Assembly (NCBI GenBank): GCA_027080605.1
Contig: JALWRO010000034.1
Span: 10,072 to 21,876, forward strand
Length of the DNA stretch: 11,805 bases
Origin: Campylobacterales bacterium
Lineage (GTDB): Bacteria; Campylobacterota; Campylobacteria; Campylobacterales; QNZT01
Direction of reading: 5' to 3'
Below the pieces are notes generated by a model. It searched no databases. It worked only from the letters and a program-made list of their open reading frames with translations, and was not told the origin of the DNA. Both the position numbers and the translations under genes were made by a program. Positions 1-5,678 of this stretch are shown in pieces (the stretch's first letter is position 1; the number at the start of each line of letters is the position of its first letter).

Positions 1-387
1 CTTGAAATTACTGAAGATCAGGAAATTACCGATTACGGAAAGATCAACGCATTCATACAGGAAGCCAAAAATCTGGGAGCAAAAATCGCCATCGACGACT
101 TTGGCAGCGGTTACGCCAATTTCGACCATATTATTAAACTCAATGCCGACTTTATCAAAATAGACGGCAGCCTGATCAAAAACATCGCTACGGACAGAGA
201 GGCACTCATTATCACCGAAGCGATTATCGCCTTTTCCAAAAAACTTGGTAGTAAAACTGTCGCGGAGTTTGTCCACAATGCGGAAGTATCCCAAATCGTT
301 CAGTCACTCGGCGCAGACTATTCACAGGGGTATTTTCTGGGAGAACCCCTTCCGGAAGTGTTGGAAGAGGCGTCGGCGGCAGTCTGA
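1..387 (+). CDS. EAL-domain cyclic-di-GMP phosphodiesterase, C-terminal part (5' end outside window)
   Basis: The reading frame is open from base 1 to a TGA at 385-387 and gives 128 residues of an EAL domain. Visible catalytic-site motifs are LEITE (residues 1-5), IDDFGSGY (31-38), KIDGSLI (53-59), the metal-site Glu89 in VAEFV, and the YSQGYFLGEP segment with Gln109 near the end. EAL enzymes hydrolyse the second messenger cyclic di-GMP to pGpG in the cytoplasm. All conserved acidic, Lys and Gln residues of the visible half are present, so the domain is probably active, although the EAL signature itself and any GGDEF or sensory domain lie upstream of the window. The protein ends only about 18 residues after the last EAL motif, so EAL is its C-terminal domain. 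The next gene converges on it with a 13-bp gap. Confidence 0.93.
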   Translation, partial: LEITEDQEITDYGKINAFIQEAKNLGAKIAIDDFGSGYANFDHIIKLNADFIKIDGSLIKNIATDREALIITEAIIAFSKKLGSKTVAEFVHNAEVSQIVQSLGADYSQGYFLGEPLPEVLEEASAAV

Positions 388-400
388 GAGAGTGCCGCGC

Positions 401-1177
401 CTAAAACTGCAGTGCTTTAAAAGAGACCGTCGCTTTGCCGTAATCTTCAGGACGGTTGATATACACACCCGCTTTAAAGTAATTATCCACACCCCGCCAG
501 TTGGAGACATCGAAACTTTTGACAAGTTTCCCGTTTACTGAGATATTCAGGATATCAGAGGAGACATTGACATCCGCATCAAAATAGTCACCGGATCTTG
601 CACCAAGATCCACCCATTCATATTTTTTAGGTTCCACATACGCGTCGCTGACAATCACGATTGCCCAGAGATGGTCGGATATACCCTGACGTTTGCGCAC
701 CCACAGCAGTCTTACCAAAGGGTAGTTAAACGTCTGCATTGTCCCGTGGATCTGCATCCAATTATAGGAATTAACACCTTGCTCCGGCATATAGCAGCGT
801 AACCTGCCGTGCCAGTGATGAACAGTGGTGTCGCTTGTTTGCCACTCATCCTGAGGACGCAACTCACATCGCAATTTGTCCATACTTTTCAATTTATCCA
901 CTACAAAAAAAAGTGCATCATCTTTGGCATAAAAGTAAGAAGCTTTGAACGTTTTCAACTTTTTATAAAAAATTACCGTACCCTCAGAGTATTGCAGTTT
1001 ACACTTATCCAAAACAGATCGAAACCGTGGTATGGTATAGGGAACAACTGTCTGGTTCTCCTCATAGGAGGCGACCGGTTCATACCCGCTCTCATCTCCG
1101 GTCTGACCACCGCACCCTGTCAAAAAAAGCACTGACAGAAACACCGATATGGTTGTCAATCGTATAAAGTTACCCAT
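401..1177 (-). CDS. Predicted lipoprotein of polysaccharide lyase family 7 (alginate lyase-like)
   Basis: The 258-aa product starts with a lipoprotein signal peptide: positive N-terminus, hydrophobic stretch, lipobox LTGC with Cys22. The mature part (about 60-258) has the three signature segments of the PL7 / alginate lyase 2 beta-jelly-roll fold: RCELR (103-107), QIH (142-144) and YFKAGVY (233-239). In characterised PL7 enzymes the equivalent Arg, Gln, His and Tyr form the active site, and all four are present. PL7 enzymes cut alginate (some family members cut other uronate polymers) by beta-elimination; here it would act in the periplasm or at the cell surface. Substrate cannot be deduced. 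The ATG lies 1 nt after the psd stop, with an AAGGA Shine-Dalgarno inside the psd end, so translation is probably coupled. A polysaccharide lyase at the end of a psd operon is unexpected. Confidence 0.82.
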   Translation of the reverse strand: MGNFIRLTTISVFLSVLFLTGCGGQTGDESGYEPVASYEENQTVVPYTIPRFRSVLDKCKLQYSEGTVIFYKKLKTFKASYFYAKDDALFFVVDKLKSMDKLRCELRPQDEWQTSDTTVHHWHGRLRCYMPEQGVNSYNWMQIHGTMQTFNYPLVRLLWVRKRQGISDHLWAIVIVSDAYVEPKKYEWVDLGARSGDYFDADVNVSSDILNISVNGKLVKSFDVSNWRGVDNYFKAGVYINRPEDYGKATVSFKALQF

Positions 1178-1178
1178 A

Positions 1179-2015
1179 TTATCCGTTCCTTCTGTACGCT
1201 ACTACATCCCCGAAACGTACTTTGCGTCCTTCAAGATTTTCCACCAGTTCTACAAACCCCTCTTCAAAAAGCAGGACAATCGTCGATCCCATCATGAACA
1301 TTCCCAGTTCATCTCCGCGTTTGAGGGTCACGTTTTCGTAGTCGTAGACTTTCACCTCAGCCCCCTCCACATTTGTCTGGATACGATCATCGAAACTGAG
1401 TGTCATTTTCCCGACATTGAGCGCACCGATCAGAACAATGAAAAAGAGTTGATTTGCATTATCAACACACTCAAGAATCACCCGTTCATTTTTGACAAAC
1501 AGAGAGGGTACTTTATGCAAATATTTCAAATTTACCGGATACAACAGTCCCGGTACATGTACCGCACGCAACACTTTCATGTCAATCGGCACGTGATAGC
1601 GGTGGTAATCTTTGGGGGAGAGATAAAAGTTGATATATTTCCCATGCTCTATCGGGGCGATGACATCCGGTTCAAAATGCTCCGTCAAAAGTTCTTTGAC
1701 ACTATAGTCAAACCCTTTAATCTGTAACGCTTTGGCATCTTTGACTTCACCTTCCGCCGTGACCATAGAATCTGCCGGGGAGATAAAGGCATTGGGATCG
1801 CTGGTCAGATCACGTTTGTAGATAAGCTTACGTGTAAAGAGGGCATTGAGACTTTTGTAGTGATCTATATCCTCAAACGCGGAGAGATCGACGCCCATCA
1901 TCTTTACATAGGCATAATTAATCACCATCTGTATCACGGGAGGGAACTCCGTCGAAGCGAACTTGCCAAAAGCACGGGAGATGCTATTGGTCCAGACAGC
2001 TTTGAAAAGACTCAC
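1179..2015 (-). CDS. psd: Phosphatidylserine decarboxylase proenzyme
   Basis: The 278-aa product has the family hallmarks of Psd: SPADSMV with Asp82 (the self-cleavage base), the YLSPKDYHRYHVP segment (131-143) with His138 and His141, LYPVN (158-162), and MGSTIVLLFE with the G243-S244-T245 triad. Cleavage before Ser244 creates the alpha chain with its N-terminal pyruvoyl group. The enzyme converts phosphatidylserine to phosphatidylethanolamine at the inner membrane. Length and motif order fit the short bacterial type. The start is a GTG (2013-2015) that overlaps the TGA stop of the upstream ferritin-like gene (GTGA), which implies translational coupling. It is third in the minus-strand operon, followed after 1 nt by the PL7 lipoprotein gene. 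All catalytic residues are present, so it is expected to be active. Confidence 0.96.
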   Translation of the reverse strand: MSLFKAVWTNSISRAFGKFASTEFPPVIQMVINYAYVKMMGVDLSAFEDIDHYKSLNALFTRKLIYKRDLTSDPNAFISPADSMVTAEGEVKDAKALQIKGFDYSVKELLTEHFEPDVIAPIEHGKYINFYLSPKDYHRYHVPIDMKVLRAVHVPGLLYPVNLKYLHKVPSLFVKNERVILECVDNANQLFFIVLIGALNVGKMTLSFDDRIQTNVEGAEVKVYDYENVTLKRGDELGMFMMGSTIVLLFEEGFVELVENLEGRKVRFGDVVAYRRNG

Positions 2016-2851
2016 TGCTGCTCCTTCAGATGCTCCAGTGCTTTGCGCATCAACGCAATATGATAGTTCTCCTGATTGTTAATAAAGAAGAAAAAGTTGC
2101 TCAACGCTTCATGATTGACCATATTTGCCAGCTTGACACACTCCTCTTTTGCACCCTCTTCCTCTTTGATCCCGTCAATCAGAAACTGTTCCAGATCGTC
2201 AAATTTATACACCCGTTCCATAATCGTGCGCGGCATACTCAAAATCCCCATATTGGACATCATACGCGCAAAACTTTTCAAATGGTAATGGGACTCATAA
2301 ATAAGATCGATGAAAATATTGGACAACAGCTTGGAATCGGTAAAGAAGTTGGAGTAGGTATAGACCAGAATCAACTCATACTCTTTGTAACTCTCTTCAA
2401 ACAAAAAGAGTGTCAGCGCGTCCGTCTGTGTCTGATCCAGTTCATAAAACTTCAGCTTTCTGTTTTTGTCATAAGCAGTGCTCGGCATATTCTCGGTCGT
2501 TGCTATCAAATGTTCAAGCTTTTGTACAAAATAGGTCTCATCCGTGATAAAACGTGCAAACATCGCATCTTCATGATCGGGATAACTGTTTTTGATCGCT
2601 TCAATCTGCGCAATCAATTTACGAAAGAGTGTGTGGGTATCTTCCGCTTTATAGTCTATCTCCCCTTTTTCATAATCAAACGCTTCCCCCTTCTGCGCCA
2701 GCGCACCGCCCAGCCAGTTTACATGGCGATATTCAATCATCGCAAAGTCATAGATGATATCCGCGATCTCTTCATCGGCAATCGAAAAAGATCCAAACAG
2801 GACAGCCAGCCACAGTTCATGTTTTTGTTGAAATAGTTTACTCTTGTTCAT
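2012..2851 (-). CDS. Ferritin-like (di-iron-type helical bundle) protein of unknown function
   Basis: The 279-aa product appears almost wholly alpha-helical, has no signal peptide and no membrane segment, and is rich in Glu, His and Tyr in helices. ExxH metal-binding motifs of the ferritin-like superfamily are seen at E40-H43 (IEYRHVNW) and E261-H264 (ENYHIA), with further candidate ligands at E105, E113-H114, E152/E153, E186 and H188/H190. The size is about twice a single four-helix bundle, so a duplicated or extended ferritin-like fold is plausible; this is inference from motif spacing. A role in iron or oxygen handling would fit the preceding Fe-S scaffold gene. The gene begins 14 bp before the scaffold gene ends and overlaps psd by 4 bp, so it is a firm operon member. 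A specific enzyme activity cannot be assigned. Confidence 0.7.
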   Translation of the reverse strand: MNKSKLFQQKHELWLAVLFGSFSIADEEIADIIYDFAMIEYRHVNWLGGALAQKGEAFDYEKGEIDYKAEDTHTLFRKLIAQIEAIKNSYPDHEDAMFARFITDETYFVQKLEHLIATTENMPSTAYDKNRKLKFYELDQTQTDALTLFLFEESYKEYELILVYTYSNFFTDSKLLSNIFIDLIYESHYHLKSFARMMSNMGILSMPRTIMERVYKFDDLEQFLIDGIKEEEGAKEECVKLANMVNHEALSNFFFFINNQENYHIALMRKALEHLKEQQ

Positions 2852-3281
2852 CGGTTACACAGTCTCCGCTAATAATTAATGTATAGGCATCTTCCTCTTT
2901 GCCCCCTCTTCTGTGATCCAGGTTCACCAGCGCCGCGAGAAACGCTTTTGCCACCATCTCTCCGCAGGCACGCTGCTCTTCAGGAGCATTGACCAGATTG
3001 GCAATAAACTCCTCCGCCACACTCTCACCCTCCTGAATCGTCTCACCGACAAGCATATCAGTAAAAATCGAACCTGTGACGATCGTACTCATACACCCGA
3101 TCGCCATAAACTTGATCTCCTCGATCACGTCACCGTTGAGCCGAAGATAGATCTCCACCATCTCGTTGTTAAACGGATTTTTACCGATCCCCGTCGCATC
3201 CGGATGGTCGATTTTACCGTAGTTTCGGGGATTCATCATATGATCGATATATTCCTCTTTCAGTGCTTCAAGATCTGCCAT
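2838..3281 (-). CDS. IscU/NifU N-terminal-type Fe-S cluster scaffold-like protein with an altered ligand site
   Basis: The 147-aa product matches the IscU/SufU/NifU-N fold over its full length: HMMNPRNYG (14-22), ATGIGKNP (29-36), IEEIKFMAIGC (53-63), and RACGEMVAKAFLAAL (104-118). These proteins hold nascent Fe-S clusters for delivery to apo-proteins in the cytoplasm. Cys63 and Cys106 match the second and third ligand positions, but the first ligand segment, usually CGD, here reads NNE (38-40), so the first Cys is missing and the Asp is replaced by Glu. A further Cys141 lies near the C-terminus. The protein may be a specialised scaffold, a carrier or a degenerate paralogue. It is the first gene of the operon, with a GAAAGG Shine-Dalgarno (3287-3292, minus strand) 5 nt before the ATG. 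Confidence 0.85.
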   Translation of the reverse strand: MADLEALKEEYIDHMMNPRNYGKIDHPDATGIGKNPFNNEMVEIYLRLNGDVIEEIKFMAIGCMSTIVTGSIFTDMLVGETIQEGESVAEEFIANLVNAPEEQRACGEMVAKAFLAALVNLDHRRGGKEEDAYTLIISGDCVTDEQE

Positions 3282-3308
3282 ACACGCCTTTCATGCTATA
3301 ATGGTTTG

Positions 3309-3337
3309 ATTCTAACATATTTGGTTTTATATTTAAA
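3309..3337 (-). promoter_or_regulatory. Candidate sigma70-type promoter of the Fe-S scaffold/psd operon
   Basis: Read on the minus strand, TTTAAA (3332-3337) is followed after 17 bp by TAGAAT (3309-3314), which is 5/6 to the TATAAT consensus. Transcription would start about 20-25 bp before the ATG at 3281 and leave room for the GAAAGG ribosome site. The -35 match is weak, as is usual in Campylobacterota. A second possible -10 (TATAGC, near 3296-3301) is closer to the start codon and cannot be excluded. Confidence 0.45.
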
Positions 3338-3437
3338 GTGCGTCAGAAATATAGAAAAGACGGTTAAGGTTGCAATATACAAAATCTTACTATTTGTTAC
3401 AGCAAAGAATTTTTTTATCTATGCCAAACATACTACT

Positions 3438-3466
3438 TTTACAGAGCATTACCAATATGCTATACT
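3438..3466 (+). promoter_or_regulatory. Predicted promoter of the histidine kinase gene
   Basis: TTTACA (3438-3443) and TATACT (3461-3466) are separated by exactly 17 bp and are close matches to the sigma70 -35 and -10 boxes. The start would lie near 3473, giving a leader of only about 13 nt. No clear Shine-Dalgarno precedes the ATG at 3486, so initiation on a short, A-rich leader is likely. The repeat found upstream of the two lipoprotein genes is not present here, so there is no sign of autoregulation through that element. Confidence 0.6.
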
Positions 3467-3485
3467 ATTAAAAAAAGTTATAAAA

Positions 3486-4862
3486 ATGAACTTCACCCCC
3501 ATCGTCCGTTTTTTCACACCCAAAGCCGCTTTCAGTCCGGATGAGTGGCTGTTGTGTCATCAGATTACGGCGATGTTGCTGCTTTCGTTCTTTTTCGGGC
3601 TGGCGGTGCTCCCTTTTGCCTATGTCCGTTTTCATGAAGGCAACTATATCGTTGCGGCGAGCCAGCTCCTGCTGGGGACGTTCCTGCTCTACGGTTTTAT
3701 GCGGCTTCGAAAGGACAAAACCTTATACCGTCCCTGGTCTATCGCCTTTTTTCTGCTCTTCTTTCTCTACACCGCAATCGTCTTTTTCTACGTGCCGCAA
3801 AACCATCTGAACATCCTCTGGATCGTCACCGCGCCGATTTTGATCTTCTTCTTCATGAACAAACGGGGCGGTGTCGTGATGTTCATTATCGTCATGCTCT
3901 TTATCCTCTACCTGATCCTGAGCGGCTATCCCTATACCGTCGCCGAATTTATCACCCTCACGGGCGCCTTTTTGACGACCACTTTCATCATGTATATCTA
4001 CGAATTTGTCAAAGAGAGTGAAAAGAAGCGGATTTTACGCTACAACGCCGAACTTCAGCGAGAGGTCGAGAAACAGACCCTCCGCTACAAAAAACTCAAC
4101 AGCCATCTGCAGGAGCGTGTCGCCGAAGAGGTCGCCAAGCAGACCGAGCAGGAGCAGATGCTGCTGATGCAGTGCCGCATGGCGAGTATGGGTCAGATGA
4201 TGGCCGCCATCGCCCACCAGTGGCGCCAGCCGCTGATGAACATCAACGCCATACTCCTCAACATCGACCACTCCATCGAAACCAAACCGCTCGACGAACA
4301 CTATCTGCACGGACGCATCGACGAAATCGCCTCGATCACAACCCATATGTCCCAGACGATCGAGGATTTTCGCAACCTTTTCAAACCCAAACAGGAGAAG
4401 AGCAGCTTTTTGCTTCAAGAAACCGTTCAGGAAGTGCTGACGTTGCTGAAAAACAACCTCAAAACCGTCGCCGTCACCCTTCACATTCCCGAAACACCGA
4501 TTCTCCTTTACGGCTACAAAGGCGAGATGATCCAGGTGCTGATTATCCTCCTCTCCAACGCCGTCGATATCCTGCACAGCCGAAAAGTCCACCCCAAACA
4601 GATCGACATTCGCACCCGCCGGGAAAAAGGTCGCATTATCCTCGACATCTCCGACAACGCAGGCGGCATCAGCAAAGAGATCATGCATAAAATCTTCGAC
4701 CCCTACTTCACAACCAAACAGCAGACCGGCGGCACGGGACTTGGGCTTTATATCGCCAAAATCATCACCGAGCACAACTTCGGCGGTACGCTTAGCGTCG
4801 CCAATACGCCGGACGGCGCACAGTTTACCCTGACCATCCCGCACAGGGAAGAGACTTCATGA
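3486..4862 (+). CDS. Membrane-bound sensor histidine kinase of a two-component system
   Basis: The 458-aa product has about six hydrophobic helices (roughly 27-48, 55-75, 83-103, 108-125, 129-147, 152-173) with short loops and no sizeable periplasmic domain. A coiled-coil region follows (about 175-230). The kinase core contains the H-box with phospho-accepting His244 in AHQWRQPL, the N-box (LLSNAVD, Asn358), the G1 box DNAGG (390-394), the F-box DPYFTTK (405-411) and the G2 box GGTGLGL (415-421). It should autophosphorylate and pass phosphate to the regulator encoded next. The signal is probably sensed in the membrane or by an accessory protein. The start at 3486 follows a good promoter; in-frame codons further upstream run through the divergent promoter region and do not encode plausible protein. 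The stop lies 55 nt before the regulator start. Confidence 0.93.
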   Translation: MNFTPIVRFFTPKAAFSPDEWLLCHQITAMLLLSFFFGLAVLPFAYVRFHEGNYIVAASQLLLGTFLLYGFMRLRKDKTLYRPWSIAFFLLFFLYTAIVFFYVPQNHLNILWIVTAPILIFFFMNKRGGVVMFIIVMLFILYLILSGYPYTVAEFITLTGAFLTTTFIMYIYEFVKESEKKRILRYNAELQREVEKQTLRYKKLNSHLQERVAEEVAKQTEQEQMLLMQCRMASMGQMMAAIAHQWRQPLMNINAILLNIDHSIETKPLDEHYLHGRIDEIASITTHMSQTIEDFRNLFKPKQEKSSFLLQETVQEVLTLLKNNLKTVAVTLHIPETPILLYGYKGEMIQVLIILLSNAVDILHSRKVHPKQIDIRTRREKGRIILDISDNAGGISKEIMHKIFDPYFTTKQQTGGTGLGLYIAKIITEHNFGGTLSVANTPDGAQFTLTIPHREETS

Positions 4863-4917
4863 AACTTTTACGATCCGTTACGGTTGTGCGTTATCATTTC
4901 GGCAGGAAGGAGCCTCC

Positions 4918-5601
4918 ATGCTGCAGATACTGAAACATCACACCATTCTCTACGCCGAAGACGAACCGGACATCCAGGCGAACATCAGCGAATATCTCAG
5001 ACACTACTTCAAAGAGGTCTATCTCGCCGCCGACGGCGCCGAAGCGCTGCGCTGCTACCGCAAACACCAGCCCGACGCACTGCTGCTGGATATCAACATA
5101 CCCTCCGTCGACGGACTCACCCTCGCCGCCAAAATCCGCGCCGAAAACCCGGATATCAGCATCTTGATGCTCACCGCACATACCGAAAAAACCAAACTCC
5201 TCGCCGCCACCGAACTCAAATTGACCAAATACCTCATCAAGCCGGGGGAACCGAAATATTTCAAAGAAGCCCTCACCCTTCTGGCACACGAACTCTCCCG
5301 CAAACAGAGTCGCTATCGAAAAATAGGCGACGACTGCTTCTGGGATACAGAAACCCGCACGCTGACACATCATGAGACACCCGTTACCCTGACCGCAAAA
5401 GAACAAAAACTGCTCGAACTTTTTCTCGAAAAGAGAGGCAAAACCGTCCACTACCCTGACATCATGGTCACCGTCTGGGAAGATGCCCTCGACAAAGAGA
5501 TCTCCGTCGATTCGGTCAAAAACCTCGTTAGCAAACTGCGTAAAAAACTCCCCGCCTGCGACATCAGCAGCGTGTACGGTGTGGGGTATATGCTGAAATA
5601 A
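4918..5601 (+). CDS. OmpR/PhoB-family response regulator
   Basis: The 227-aa product has an N-terminal receiver domain (about 7-122) with the acidic pair E14/D15 in YAEDEPD, the phospho-acceptor Asp58 in LLLDINIP, Thr86 and Lys108. A winged-helix DNA-binding domain follows (about 135-227), with TLTAKEQKLLELF (157-169), the recognition-helix region VDSVKNLVSKLRKKL (197-211) and the GVGYML wing at the end. Such regulators bind direct repeats spaced about 10-11 bp as dimers. The ATG is preceded by a strong AGGAAGGAG ribosome site (4904-4912) 5 nt away, which decides the start. The histidine kinase gene lies directly upstream, so the pair forms one operon. Likely targets are the two lipoprotein promoters at 5610 and 9809, which carry 10-bp-period repeats; this is inference. 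Confidence 0.93.
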   Translation: MLQILKHHTILYAEDEPDIQANISEYLRHYFKEVYLAADGAEALRCYRKHQPDALLLDINIPSVDGLTLAAKIRAENPDISILMLTAHTEKTKLLAATELKLTKYLIKPGEPKYFKEALTLLAHELSRKQSRYRKIGDDCFWDTETRTLTHHETPVTLTAKEQKLLELFLEKRGKTVHYPDIMVTVWEDALDKEISVDSVKNLVSKLRKKLPACDISSVYGVGYMLK

Positions 5602-5609
5602 GCCTTCTG

Positions 5610-5678
5610 TTTTTACACTTCATTACACTTTTGGGTCATACTTTCGGTATCACACTTGAAAGGATAGATCATGAAACA
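5610..5678 (+). promoter_or_regulatory. Duplicated promoter block, copy 1, upstream of the 1046-aa lipoprotein gene
   Basis: This 69-bp block is 63/69 identical without gaps to 9809-9877. It begins with TTTTTACACTTCATTACACTT, in which TTACACTT recurs with a 10-bp period (5613-5620 and 5623-5630). A -10-like CATACT follows (5637-5642), and the conserved AAAGGA Shine-Dalgarno (5659-5664) lies 6 nt before the ATG. A third CACACTT occurs at 5651-5657. No good -35 hexamer is present at the right distance; the repeats occupy that place, as expected for a promoter that depends on an OmpR-type activator. Identity stops a few bases into the coding sequence, so the block is conserved as a regulatory unit. 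Confidence 0.75.

Noticed and set aside
376..398. GCGGCA / TGCCGC hairpin between the EAL gene and the lyase gene
   Set aside because: The 6-bp stem with an 11-nt loop has no T-run on either strand; too weak to call a terminator.
2030..2836. Plus-strand open frame opposite the ferritin-like gene
   Set aside because: It has no ribosome site and shadow-like composition; the minus-strand gene fits the operon exactly with short overlaps.
2913..3485. In-frame upstream extension of the histidine kinase
   Set aside because: It runs antisense through the Fe-S scaffold gene and across both divergent promoters; the ATG at 3486 lies just behind a 17-bp-spaced promoter and starts the first credible protein sequence.
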